Assembly (NCBI GenBank): GCA_018894105.1
Contig: CM032121.1
Coordinates: forward strand, 40,332,230 to 40,396,229
Origin: Jacaranda mimosifolia
Lineage: Eukaryota > Streptophyta > Magnoliopsida > Lamiales > Bignoniaceae
DNA length: 64,000 nt
Direction: 5' to 3'
In this document: positions 48,739 to 59,871 of the stretch, piece after piece
Numbering within the stretch: position 1 is the stretch's first letter
How the letters are laid out: each line of letters begins with the position of its first letter
Position numbers and translations under genes: made by a program
Notes under the pieces: model-generated
Databases searched by the model: none
Seen by the model: only the letters and a program-made list of their open reading frames with translations
Told to the model about the DNA's origin: nothing

Positions 48739-48741
48739 TAA

Positions 48742-49332
48742 CTATTATAGATACTTGTTATTTTTTTCTCTTAAACTACTTACTGGCTATGTAGAAGGAA
48801 GGTACCAAAAAAAAAAAAAAAAGGATAAAAGCTGCCATCTCAAGAGTACATAACTCATAACTTGCCTTTACATCATTGATGGTCATAATATTTACTAAAA
48901 GGCTTGATATTCTTTTTCAAGCCATTCAGAATTCTAAATAAAAAGTTTCTTTTCTCAATATTCTTAACCAGCCCAGCCCAACAGGCTATTTTGTTGGTCA
49001 AATTCAATGCAAACCAGCTATATGTTCTTCTAGGCTTCTGGCAAAGTGTAGATTTGACTACTTATTTTGCAAAGCACATATCTTCAAGATCCCCCCAAGG
49101 CAGAGGTAAAAGATTGATCCCACTGACTGCGTGTAGAGACTTCTATTAGGATGCTCCATTAAGGACTGCATGAATTATGCAAAGAGTTGTAATTGCACTA
49201 ATCTAAGCCTAAAGAGATTCACTTCAATAGAGGGAAAATAAAAAATAAATGAGCCAAATGGTTCAAAAATGGAAGTTTTATTCAAATATAAAGTTCATGA
49301 GGTGAAATATTTTAGATAAAGGGAGAATTAAT
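48742..49332. other. Intergenic DNA, no gene
   Basis: A short open frame (48904-49149) looks partly protein-like, but it has a TTG-like or unsupported start and no splice context. Left uncalled. Confidence 0.4.
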
Positions 49333-49347
49333 AAGGTATTAATAGTT

Positions 49348-49460
49348 GTCAAGTGGCATGTGGCCTAACGGCATAAGTCTCCCACATAATGTGGGAGGTC
49401 AGGAGTTCAAGCCCGAACAGGCTCCTGATGTGCATGTGTATAAATGGAATAAAAAAAAGA
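49348..49460 (+). mobile_element. tRNA-derived SINE, copy 2
   Basis: A 113-bp body with A-box-like TGGCCTAACGG, a CTCCCACATAATGTGGGAG stem, B-box-like GGAGTTCAAGCCC and a TGTATAAATGGAATAAAAAA tail. A perfect 15-bp duplication AAGGTATTAATAGTT flanks it (49333-49347 and 49461-49475). Confidence 0.93.
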
Positions 49461-49589
49461 AAGGTATTAATAGTTAAGAAAAGTAAGATTTAATTACTTC
49501 AGATATATATATATATATATATTTCAAGTTAAGCACAGTTATGTCTTGAGTGGATTTAAAGGACAGAACTTTGCACGTTTGTTCAATTT

Positions 49590-49765
49590 GAATCTTCTAT
49601 TTCATTATGTGTTTTATCTTCTATTCTAATGTGCTGTATATATGATAAGTGTATCTTATTCTCAGTCAATTATTTTTATAAGAAAATATTTAATACACTT
49701 GTCGTGTATTCATACAGTGAAATAGATGATGAAACATAAATTGGAACAGATAATCTAAACCGGTT
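49590..49765. repeat. Small TIR element related to 458-691
   Basis: The interior TCAATTATTTTTATAAGAAAATATTTAATACACTTG-like block matches the 458-691 foldback. The ends (ATCTTCTATTTCATTATGTG / GAAATAGATGATGAAACATAA) are imperfectly inverted. Confidence 0.45.
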
Positions 49766-51131
49766 CCCACTTTGTTTTATTGGGATAAATGGAGTCAAAT
49801 CTACCAATAAGGAAACAACATAAAATTGAAATAGTATCGGATAATGTTATGGATATAAGATGAAAGCCTAACCAGAGGACAAAAGAAAGTGGACCTACAT
49901 TTTAAATTTTGGTACTGTTGTTAGTATTTGTTGCTTTTCTTTGTTCCTTTTTCATTTTTCTTTTCTTTTTATTTCTTGTGAAGAGTAGTTTGGGATGCAA
50001 TATTTTTCGTTATTCTTTTACCATTTTAAGTATTTCTTTTCTTGTTTGTGAAACAGTTAAATTATGTCAGATTTAAGAATATTTTCCCCAAGTTTTTTTT
50101 TCTTCCTTAAAAGTATTTTTCTTAAAAACTAAATAATAAAAAATATTCTTCTTAACAATTTTTTTTTCTCTCTCACCAAAATCTTTAAATCAAATATAGT
50201 GTTAGGATATTACTAATTGCACGGTGATGAAACAATGTTTATATATTTACAAAATTCCTTTTCACAATATAAGTTTGAAAATTTATTTTAACACGAGAAC
50301 AATCAATATCCATTATCACAATAAAATAAAAAAAAAAACAGAAAACTATAAATGATTTGTTTAAAATGGATATATACATTTACTAATAGATTAATTAATA
50401 GTATTAAAAATTAATTTGAAAATATGTTTCAAATATTGAAATAGTAAGCAGACTGATACGGAATAATGTAGGGTATTGACACATGATTAAAGCAATACAT
50501 AAATTAATATTATTTTTACAACAGATTGATGATTGTAAATTATTTTGCAGCCAATTAGGCCATAGGATAAACGTTGAAGAAACTGCTCAAGTCAGAAATA
50601 ATTACATTCTTGTTTTAATTTATTTTGTTTTTTCTTCCCATGATATGGGTTTTTAAAATTACCTTCTACAATTTGATTGTTAGCCATCATAAATAGAGGC
50701 ATTATTTATTTAATTAAGAATGTCAATTTAGAAAAGAAAATATAGATATTGGTTTTTGCACTTTGGAATATTTTCCTATCTTACACTAGTCTTTGGTAAT
50801 ATTCATTATTAAGAAAATTATTTCAATTTTTTTATTGAATCTTTTTATTTTTTCCCCTTAATTATAATGTACATATTTATATATAGTACTATAAAATATA
50901 AGGCAATTAAAATACCAAATTAGATTTAATTTTCAAATTATTAAAAGAGGAGGCTAATTGGTACCTTTCCTAAATTAATTATGAGATGGTGAATTTAGGA
51001 CTTGAAGGGAGATTTAAAGGCATTTTTTTTCCCAAAAAAGAGAAAAAGCAAATAGGTTAAAGATTGTTGATTTTTGCACTCCAAAAATTACTTCTTATGC
51101 TACATTCCTTAGCATATATATATATATATAT
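49766..51131. other. AT-rich intergenic DNA, no gene
   Basis: Nothing recognisable apart from poly-A/T runs and a (TA)n tract near 51112-51131. Confidence 0.5.
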
Positions 51132-51280
51132 GGGCTAGTTTGATTGGATTTTTAAATTACTCCTGATTATTTATTATCACGAACTTTGTGAGTTTGGATA
51201 TTTATTATCATTCCAATCAAATGAACGGTAAAGTGAGATAAAACACAGTATCTCACCTTATCATTCCAACCAAACTAGCC
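51132..51280. mobile_element. Small MITE, ~149 bp
   Basis: The left end GGGCTAGTTTGATTGGA is inverted at the right end (TTCCAACCAAACTAGCC), and the inner parts also pair (ATTTATTATCA near both ends). It sits in a TA-rich target, so the duplication cannot be told from background. Confidence 0.75.
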
Positions 51281-51384
51281 TTTATATATATACTGGATTA
51301 ATGAAATGGAAACTTATATTTTTAATTAAATTAAAAATATATAAGAAAATTAACTCTTAATCACCTGATAATATTGTTGTGCAA

Positions 51385-52257
51385 TTATGGAGTGCCTAAA
51401 CCGAGGGCAGTTTTGACGTCCAATTTCCATGCAAACCCCGCAAATTCCATCCTCCACACATCGCATGGAACTATACTATTCCATTTATGCCCATGCTTTG
51501 TCTGCTGAATCATCCTCAATCTGCATGCGAATGAAGGGCTAAAATAGGGTAATTTTTCCTTCACAACCAACCAAACCATCAACCCATTCTCCGCCACCTC
51601 GCCGTCCGCCACCATTCTTCTGTAGGCTTCATTAACCCAGACCACTTTATTCGTGCCGTCCGATACGAACCCGGGACACGTGTCCGACTGCAGATTGTTG
51701 ATCTTCTCCACGTCTGAAAACCCTAACCCTACTCCGGCATCTGTGAATGTCTCCGTCACGCATTCCATGATTATCCATGTCTTGACCACTGATCGGACGC
51801 TTCCCAGTGCCGCCGTTCCATCTCCGCCGCCACCGCCGGTGTCCACCTTCTTGTAATCAACTTCATCGTCTACTTTATACTGATTTATATTCCAATTTTC
51901 CTGTATTTTGACGACGCTGGTACTATTATCGCAGCTCTTATCACTCTCCGATCTCTCCGGCAGCAGTTGAAGCGTCACCGCTCCTTTCTCCGGTGGCGAA
52001 TCGTCTTCAATTCCTGATTTTTCCGGCGGCGACGACCTTCCGCTCTCCCTAGTTTTCCTCTTGGTACTTTGCCGAACGCGAACCCTCACATACTTCCTTT
52101 TAGTTCTCCTTCCATTTTTTCTCTCCTGCTCCACCGCAGCGGAAACCGCTTCTCCGCCTGCAGGCTTCGGAGCGATAGGCCGGAATCTGAACATAATCCT
52201 GTTCATTACCGGGTAATGATTCTCCGCCGACGACTTCACGGAGCAACCACCACGCAT
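51385..52257 (-). CDS. DUF7950 family plant protein, 290 aa
   Basis: A single exon. The frame is open to 52308, but the first ATG is at 52257 (MRGGCSVKSSAENHYPVMNR), which suits the family's N-terminus. The conserved MNRIMFRFRPIAPKP lies at about residues 18-32, followed by a basic KRKYVRVRVRQSTKRK stretch that may be a nuclear signal. A low-complexity middle (Ser/Glu, then a Gly run) precedes the conserved C-terminal domain of about 170-290, with KTWIIMECVTETF, DTCPGFVSDG and WVNEAYRRMV. These segments match what I recall of the plant-only DUF7950 family, whose function is unknown. A TTTTCAG just upstream of the open frame could be a splice acceptor, so an extra 5' exon is possible. A CACGTG motif lies 323 bases upstream. 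Confidence 0.8.
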   Translation of the reverse strand: MRGGCSVKSSAENHYPVMNRIMFRFRPIAPKPAGGEAVSAAVEQERKNGRRTKRKYVRVRVRQSTKRKTRESGRSSPPEKSGIEDDSPPEKGAVTLQLLPERSESDKSCDNSTSVVKIQENWNINQYKVDDEVDYKKVDTGGGGGDGTAALGSVRSVVKTWIIMECVTETFTDAGVGLGFSDVEKINNLQSDTCPGFVSDGTNKVVWVNEAYRRMVADGEVAENGLMVWLVVKEKLPYFSPSFACRLRMIQQTKHGHKWNSIVPCDVWRMEFAGFAWKLDVKTALGLGTP

Positions 52258-52879
52258 CGATCCACAACAACCAAAACCAATCAACTTTTGCTCTGCATCA
52301 ATCTCCAAATCTGAAAAGCCAATATTTATTCAATTTTTTGGAACAACAACAAGAAAAGTAAAGTTGGTGTATGAAATGGTGACAGATGTTCGATGCAAAA
52401 AATATATATGTACTGAAAAGAAAAGCAGAGAGCAGACAGTTGGGCATTGGAAAAATCAACGAATGGAGGATGGAAACGTGGCTGGGGGCTGCCACAGATA
52501 AGGGGACACATAGCCATTCTTGGGGAATCATGGTGTTTTTTCAGGGAGTAGGGAAAATGGGAAGGTTCCAGAGAATTGACACGTGTGTGTTTTGGTGTTG
52601 ATAATGGTGAAAGTTACAGTTCATCGGATTGTATGAAGCTCACTCGCCGTGCCTTTGTGTAATGGTATGTGCTTGGCAAAGTTGATTTTACTAATTAGGG
52701 TTTTAATTTTCAATTTTGGCGAATCTGGAATGAGATGTCGAGCAATCAATTGATCCAATAATATTATCGTTATATTTATATGTATGAGATATATATGTGG
52801 ATCAAATATTAACAAATCTTAAATATGTATGTGCATGTATAAATAAAAGAATTTTTTTGAAATGAGCTAAGGGGTTGAT
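52258..52879. other. 5' flank of the DUF7950 gene
   Basis: Bases 52326-52600 are less AT-rich and include a G-box. Two short minus-strand frames here have no family resemblance. No separate gene called. Confidence 0.5.
52580..52585. promoter_or_regulatory. G-box (CACGTG) upstream of DUF7950 gene
   Basis: Palindromic CACGTG in the context GACACGTGTG, an ABRE/G-box-like context bound by bZIP and bHLH factors. Functional use is inferred only. Confidence 0.45.
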
Positions 52880-53075
52880 TGATTGAAAACGAAGTTTGAA
52901 TTACGTATTTTAGTACATATTGTATATCATATTCCAACTTTATAAATATATGTTAAGTGTATCTAACTAATTAACAATTAAAATTTTTTACAAAAAATAT
53001 TTAAATACAATGACATGTATTCATAGATTGGAATAAGTAATGAAACATGAATGAAAACAGATGACGCCATTTTAT
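52880..53075. repeat. Small TIR element related to 458-691
   Basis: Shares TTAAGTGTATCTAA, TTTACAAAAAATATTTAAATAC and TGTATTCAT words with the copies at 458-691 and 49590-49765. Confidence 0.4.
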
Positions 53076-53875
53076 ATTTTGTAACCACTAGCACATTTTG
53101 AAGAAAATAATAAATGAATGGAATAAGAAAACACACATATATATAGTATACATTTATAAATATATATATAATAAAATTAAATAAATTATTAGATCGAATT
53201 GATGTGGCTAAATTCGAAGGAGAGTGAAAAAGCAAAGTGATAATAGCTTGAAATTTGACAAGAATTTGGTTGGTTTGAAGAGTATTCAACTACTCTATCA
53301 GAGACTAGTGGTTGAAGTTTCATATCTTGATTTCCTTGCTTCAAGTAGTTGAAGAATTGAAGATCTCAACCTCTTTGCTTTCAATTTAATCAAAATTCTC
53401 TTTTCTACTCCTCCTATGTCAAATTCCAAATAGTTACATGTTTCACACAACATTGATCTCTAGGATCATCAATAAAAGTGGTGAATCTAAATTACTTGAT
53501 GCTAAATGCAACAAATAATCCATCTTTGTTATTCTATAGTACAAATTGATTACATCAATAAGCAAAATGCTTTTATTTTTAATTTATTTATAAAATATTC
53601 TAAATATTGTGTTTTCATGATTTTTATAGATAATCATCATTTAAGACTCTTTAGAATTGAGTTTATTTCTATAACCTGTTCTAAAATAGATATATTTTGA
53701 AGTGGAATTGGGATTGACCATTTTTTGACGTCATATGTTGTTGGATCAGGGTCTGATTTCTTAAAGTGAGAGTACTTGAGTCTAAAATTTAAAACGATAA
53801 TAGAATTATTAAGGTTATTGTGAGGGTTCACATTGAAAATTGTCAATACTTGAGTAGATTTATAGATAAAAAAAC
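53076..53875. other. AT-rich intergenic DNA, no gene
   Basis: No coding or structural signal beyond AT microsatellites near 53140-53175. Confidence 0.5.
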
Positions 53876-54620
53876 CAGTGTTTTGAAAATTGAACTAGAT
53901 ATATAGGCTAGTTGGATTGTTTGGACCGGTGACATGAGGCCAATTCAATCGGGTTGAAACTCTAAAGCTGATGGCCTTTTGAACCGGTCAAAAACCGGTT
54001 CAATTGGTGGTGGTTTCGACCCAATTGTCTATCGATTCACTTATTTTTCTATTTTTTTTAAATTTAAAAGTCAAATTTTTTAAAAAATAAAAAAAATAAA
54101 AAAGAAAAGAAAAATTATGAGTTGAAGATGTTTCAAAACTTATTAATTTTTTGAAATATAAATTTATTTTCTTGAAATCTAGTGAAGTAGTAGTTATATG
54201 TGGATACTTATGTTTATTTGTTTTTTTATTTTGTTTAATCTCTTTTAGATTGTGTTGAATATTTAGTGTAGTAAAATTAATTTTTATTTGGATTTGAAGC
54301 ATGAAATGAACGATTACTTAAATTAATATTAAACATTATTTTTTTTTATATAATTGATTAATTGTGAAATTGTATTTTTTTAAAGAACATATTTAAAATT
54401 GAGTAAGAATTGAATTTTTTTCAAATATATTTTTTATATATCATTGGAAGTTTTATTTTTGTTAATATTAAAATATTATATATATTTATAAAATTAAATA
54501 TAATTATCGTGTCATTATGAAGTCATCCTGATCGAACCAGTGATAGAATCAGTTGAACCGGCCAAATTAGTAACCAGTAACATTGTCGGTTCTTTGTTCG
54601 ATCCAATTTTAAAAACATTG
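53876..54620. mobile_element. hAT-like MITE, CAGTGTTTTGAAAATTG ends, 745 bp
   Basis: The left end CAGTGTTTTGAAAATTGAAC is inverted at the right, which reads CAATGTTTTTAAAATTGGAT. GACCGGT / AACCGG-rich margins flank an AT-rich core. Related to 34979-35454. The target duplication is not convincing (5 of 8 in A-rich flanks). Confidence 0.7.
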
Positions 54621-55148
54621 TCAAAAATGTAAGATATGAAAAAATCCCTCTTTCTTTGTTTCAAAATTTGCTTCGGAGATGAGTACGTAACAAAGAGAGA
54701 GGTCCACGAGCCGGGAAAGCGAGTGAGGTGCATTGTTGATTCCATCAAACGACAGGATGCTACGTGGAGGGATTTCTAAGGTGATGTAATTTTGGACAAT
54801 GATCGAGTCCAGATTGTGATTCGTTGTAGTTGGAGGCATACATTGATTGGTGCACTTTTTAATTAAATAATTAATCCCACAAGAAAATTAAGTTAACAAG
54901 ATTAGGTTTCAATTCCACCAATCGCGGTACTTTATTAATCAAATATAATGTCAAATTCATTAATGACATGTCCTTAGAACTATTTTTCTTAGCCAATTAG
55001 GATTTAACATGCATGAAATAGATTTCCCCTGGAAATGTATATGTTTGTGATGCACTAACCATGATATGTTTGTTTTGAACATCCGAAGAGGTCGGATTGA
55101 AAGAGTAGAGAAAATGTTTCAAGTCAATTTTTAAACACTAGACACTAA
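54621..55148. other. Intergenic DNA with a possible gene relic
   Basis: Bases 54655-54770 are less AT-rich and open in one plus frame for about 37 codons before a stop. No family is recognised and no gene is called. Confidence 0.4.
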
Positions 55149-55628
55149 CAGGCTGTTTGGTTTCATTTTCGTCTAGGAATGAAAAACGAAAACTATCACT
55201 TTTTCTCAATATTTTTTGGAAAAAGTACATTTTTTCTTCTCAAACTCCATTTTTATCCCAACATTTTCCTTCCCAAATCTGTACTTATTCCTATTGCACC
55301 CTACTACATCTAATCACACATATCCCATCCCACCCCATCCCATTTACCCTCAATGGTAAATAAATAAAATATAAATACAATAATATTTTATTATTATATT
55401 TCAATCACAACTCATCATCCATCATACACATTTTGGAAATACACAACTTTTTAGGTGGAAATGTAACTACAACCAAACAATTTTAATTTCCAAACATATA
55501 TAATAATTACTTTCCAACATTTCATTCAAATACATCTCAATTTTTATTTTCATTTCATAACTAACTTCCTAACTTTTAGAAATGGTTGGCAATGGAAATC
55601 GCCTCTAGAAATAAAACCAAACGACCCG
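55149..55628. mobile_element. Tourist-like MITE, 480 bp
   Basis: Ends CAGGCTGTTTGGTTTC and, inverted, AAAACCAAACGACCCG. TAA duplication at 55146-55148 and 55629-55631. Confidence 0.8.
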
Positions 55629-55631
55629 TAA

Positions 55632-56727
55632 GATGTTGAAGTAATTCACGTCATACTCTCATTAAAATCTCGAATGGTCTTTAAATGAAAAAGATACTTG
55701 TACCAAAAATTGATACAGATTAGGTAGGTAGAGAATATTTAGGAGCGCGAAACAACTTTCTCTAATTAAGAAACTCAACAGAATAGCTTCGTGACTCTAA
55801 AAGAAGAGGGGTTAGGACTATCCAAGACTTAAGGGTTAGCCAAACTTGAACAACATAAATGGTTGGGGTTGGGTTCGCTTCAAGGGATCTCAATAGAAAT
55901 TAGCAAAGAATTAGTAGTTAAGAGTACCTTTTTGCTTAAGGGTTGGGTGCATCTATAAGGTATCAATAATGTGGCCTTGTACGGTCTTCAGATGTGGACG
56001 GTCAGGATCCTACCATGTTTCCTAATCTAACCACTCCTATTTTGGGTTTCAATTGGTCTTAGAACGAGTCAAACATGACTCGATTGATTAGAAACTATGG
56101 ATCATGAATTATTTTATCATTTTTGACTTTAGTGAGGCCCTTTTGATATTTCAATTATCTACCATATTAGTATGCATATATATGATGACTTCTTACCTTC
56201 CTAAACAATCTTTTAAAAAGACCCAACCAAATCATACTATCTAATTGATAATATATTTATTTAAATAATAAGATCTTGATGGACGACGACATTAGGATTT
56301 CACTTTATAATATCATTATTTTATAATAAAAAAAATCACTGTCTATATAGTTACTTTCCAAAATGGATGACATAAAATTTTCCTTAAATATTAATTATAT
56401 CCTCAAATTGTAATTGCAAATATTCTTAGTTCTTTAGCATCATAAATCCACTTTAACTATGACTCGATGTTTATCTCAATTTTCAAGAATTAAATAATTA
56501 TACATAAGGGAGTATAAAAATATTTCTTTCTTTTTATATTTACATATGCACCCGTACATTAAAATTTCTTAGAACTCAACCCTCAAACTTCACATATATA
56601 AGTATAAGACGATACTACTTGATCAATTAATTAATTAGCAAAACTCCTAATTTAAATATGAATTAATAATATGTAGATCAATATATATATATATATGTAT
56701 TATAGCATAAACAATAAATAATTAAAT
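55632..56727. other. AT-rich intergenic DNA, no gene
   Basis: No coding frame or clear repeat structure noted. Confidence 0.5.
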
Positions 56728-56735
56728 GTAATAAC

Positions 56736-56986
56736 TAGAGACATAGCCAGGGGGGCTGACAATGGCAGCCGCCCCCTCAAAATATTAAAATTTTATTTTT
56801 TATATTAATTTTTTTAAAATATTACACTTTTACCATCTTCAAATTATAAGTTTGCTCATTCTCTTATTGAAAATATATCTTTTATCCAATTATACTTCTT
56901 TGCATATATGTGAAATAAAAAAATTATAATATTTTTATTAATTCAAAATTTTATCTTTTATAAAAAAAAATTCTGACGTCATTCTC
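56736..56986. mobile_element. hAT-like MITE with perfect 8-bp duplication, 251 bp
   Basis: GTAATAAC is repeated at 56728-56735 and 56987-56994. It shares AGGGGGGCTG, GCAGCCGCCCCCTC and CAAAATATTAAAATTTTA with 10308-10621. The ends themselves are weakly inverted. Confidence 0.8.
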
Positions 56987-56994
56987 GTAATAAC

Positions 56995-57770
56995 CACTAC
57001 CACTCATTCTTTCTATTTTGGCTCTCCCCACCAATCCAACGACCCGCCACCCTACTGCACGGCGTCCCCACCGCGCCGCTACACAGACTGACGGCCGTCA
57101 GATTAACCGGGAAAAAATAATCCTTCGGCGGCGAACATGCAAGTACAAAACATCCTTAATTAAAATCAACACTATTTTACAGGTGTTTTCTGTTGTCACA
57201 TCGTACTAACAGTGCACATGCAGTGTTGATTGGTGCAGGGAGATCGTGTGGGTCCGGTGCAAAAGCATCGAATCTTAGGAAAGTGAGTCGATTAATTGGG
57301 CAGATGGGATTGGCCAATCGGAGGGCGGACACATAGCTTAAGGCACTTGATAGTTGTGGGACCACTTTTGTGATTAAACTATACGCGTGGCTCTTTCTTT
57401 TGAACTGCTTAAATTCCAAAATATCGAAGCTGTCGGGGGGTTGTTGGATGGGCGACGCGTGGGTGCTAATGTGACGTCTTGTGGGACCGAGTAATTAATT
57501 TATATATTATGGTAATAATTAAATGAAGACCCACAATAAAGACTTAAATTAAGGGATTTGGAGATTTATTAAAATAATGGTCTTATGATGTATAATTATT
57601 TAATGAAAAATATCTAGTTCTTTGAATAAGAGTATATATTCATTGGTGAATGATTTATCAGTGATTAATTTATCAGGTGATATCGCCTTTAAAGATAAGT
57701 GTTTGAAATTTAATTTTGACTTTAGAGAAATATTAGATATGTGTGGAATAAAAAAGTGCCAAGAAATTTA
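56995..57770. other. Intergenic with a GC-richer island (57000-57480)
   Basis: CG-rich words, inverted CCAAT motifs (ATTGGCCAATCGG) and GACGTC/ACGCGT sites suggest a promoter-like or relic exon region, but no coding frame is convincing. Confidence 0.4.
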
Positions 57771-58143
57771 CTGCCCGTTTAATTTTGTTTTCAAAGCTAT
57801 TTTTTTATTTTTTTCTGAAAATAAAAATAGAAAGCTATCAACTTCTCCTTTATTTTTACAGATATTTTTATTCTCAATACATTTTTTCAAACACACTATT
57901 ATACACTCTCTCTCTATCTCTATTTTCACATTTTTATTTTTTTTACTCACATTTACACGACTTTTAATACAAAAAATTACAATATCTAACTACAACTCAT
58001 TTTTAATCATACACAATCATTTTATTTTAAACAAGACATCAAAACATTTCATTTTTAAAATCACACTTATAACTAACTTTTCACTATTTATTTCACCAAA
58101 AAATGAAAATGTTTCCAAAAAAAAAAAAAAACCAAACGGCCCC
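57771..58143. mobile_element. Tourist-like MITE, 373 bp
   Basis: Ends CTGCCCGTTTAATTTTG and, inverted, AACCAAACGGCCCC. TTA duplication at 57768-57770 and 58144-58146. Confidence 0.82.
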
Positions 58144-58561
58144 TTATTCTCTTGCTGTATTAAATTTTGATTGACTCTTTTGCCCCTGTCAAATACTTTT
58201 TTGAAAGAAAAAAAACCCCAAGTCTTTCGGGCTTTCACGTACTTTATTAGATAATCTAAAAAAGTACCAAAATCTTCCGGCTTACACCTACTTTATTAGA
58301 TGATCTAAAAAAGGATTTTCGGTAGCGCCTTTAGAATCTAAACTTTTTTAAGCGCCAGTAGTTATAGCTGTGGGTAGGGCTTGCATTCTTATTGCTCTGA
58401 ATTCTTAATTGTGGCTGCCTCTCTGGAGATATATAAAATATTTAAGCCTTAGACTTTAGTGCAAATAAAATAAATAAATAAATAAAATAAATCACTAAAT
58501 CCTATCATTTGAACAATTGTCCCTTTTTTGTGGGCTAAAACCTGAAGTTCGGACATCATGT
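58144..58561. other. Intergenic DNA with a short repeated block
   Basis: AGTCTTTCGGGCTT..ACGTACTTTATTAGATAATCTAAAAAA occurs twice in diverged form (about 58220-58262 and 58272-58312). No gene. Confidence 0.5.
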
Positions 58562-58564
58562 TTA

Positions 58565-58913
58565 GGTTGTGTTTAGTTATGTTTTTTGTTTGATTTTATT
58601 ATGTATTTATCGTATATTTTGAGATAATAAATTATTAAAGAACATGAAAATTATTTTTGGTATATTTGTTTATATTTTGAGGAAGATATTTTTTACTGTA
58701 GCAATTAAATCAATACTTTTTTGTTAAATTTTAGAGTGAAAATGAAATTAAATGATTATTTTAATGTCAGAATAATAATAAAAAATATATTATATATATA
58801 TAATATGTATGTAAATATATTGAAGAATGTGTTTTTGGAGGAAAAATGGAGATATGTTTGATTATATTTCCTCACAACAATGTTGTTCAGAGAAAACATA
58901 ACCAAACAAAGCC
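58565..58913. mobile_element. Tourist-like MITE, GGTTGTGTTTGG family, 349 bp
   Basis: Ends GGTTGTGTTTAGTTATG and, inverted, CATAACCAAACAAAGCC. TTA at 58562-58564 and 58914-58916; the right TTA is also the left duplication of the next element. Confidence 0.88.
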
Positions 58914-58916
58914 TTA

Positions 58917-59277
58917 GAGCCTGTTTCGTTTTATTTCCAAACCCCCTTCCCACCAATTTTATTATTCCAAAAATAAAAATCATCACTTTTTATAAATTTC
59001 CACCCAACATAATTTCAATTTTCATTTTCAAAACACATTCTTCAATAATCTATATATCTTTTCCCAATAACCTATGTATCTTCTCTCTCTATTCCATTAT
59101 TTCTATCTCTCTCCACCTAAATGTACATAATCATTACATTTCCAAAATAATCATTACATTTTCAAACATTTCATTCAAATATATTTCCATTTCCACATCG
59201 CATCACATAACTAATTTTCACCATTTTAAAAATGATGGAAATGAAAATTGGAAATGGAAATAAAACCAAACAGGCCC
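58917..59277. mobile_element. Tourist-like MITE abutting the previous one, 361 bp
   Basis: Ends GAGCCTGTTTCGTTTTATT and, inverted, AAAACCAAACAGGCCC. TTA at 58914-58916 and 59278-59280. Confidence 0.88.
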
Positions 59278-59401
59278 TTAGTTTCTCCTGGTCCTCTTTG
59301 TTTCTACTTCTTAGGAACAAGGAAATGAACTTAAAATATATACTTAGGTGAAGATGAATCAAATTTGCAACATGCAAGGGGAACATTTAAGGTGGACTTA
59401 C

Positions 59402-59509
59402 CTATTATGTTTTTCATGATAATCAATGGCTTCAAAGGCTTTCACTAGAGGAGGAGAAACATTTTCCTTCATGTTCTCCTCACTGGAATCCAATATCCAA
59501 AATGCTGAC
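59402..59509 (-). pseudogene. Orphan exon-like segment (35 open codons with splice sites)
   Basis: On the minus strand a strong acceptor (CCTTTCAG|G) and a strong donor (AATAG|GTAAGTCC) bound 108 bases. One frame is open throughout and reads SAFWILDSSEENMKENV and onward through KAFEAIDYHEKHN. No flanking partner exon is seen, since only MITEs follow and cytochrome c1 ends upstream. I do not recognise the protein. It may be a gene relic, an alternative 3' exon of the cytochrome c1 transcript, or chance. Confidence 0.35.
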
Positions 59510-59871
59510 CTGAAAGGAACAACAGGTCAAATTCAACACTGAGTCAAATTACATGTAGCATTCACTTGTCCTGTCAACCCCACAACTCATTTTCATACAG
59601 AGCTCCACATGAATAACCACATCGGCTGTGTTATCTAAAGCATAGAGCACAACTAGCTTCTTACTTGACGGTTCTCATCAGCTGAGAACTAAGGAAAAAA
59701 ATTTAGCCAGTATGAATTCCTTATTCTTTTCAAATTGGAAAAATTGGTTGTGCATTTGGAGAGAACAATGCCAGCTGGTTTTTGCGCGGCAGAGTACAAA
59801 AGAGAACATAAATTATTTGCAGACTTTGAGATCCTTGAGATGCATAAAATGAAGAGGATGTCTTGAGGAGT

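Noticed and set aside
57018..57209. 63-codon plus-strand frame in the GC-richer island
   Set aside because: Low-complexity Arg/Thr-rich start and no family resemblance.
57622..58170. 182-codon plus-strand frame
   Set aside because: Mostly MITE sequence (57771-58143); Phe/Ile/Ser-rich and not protein-like.
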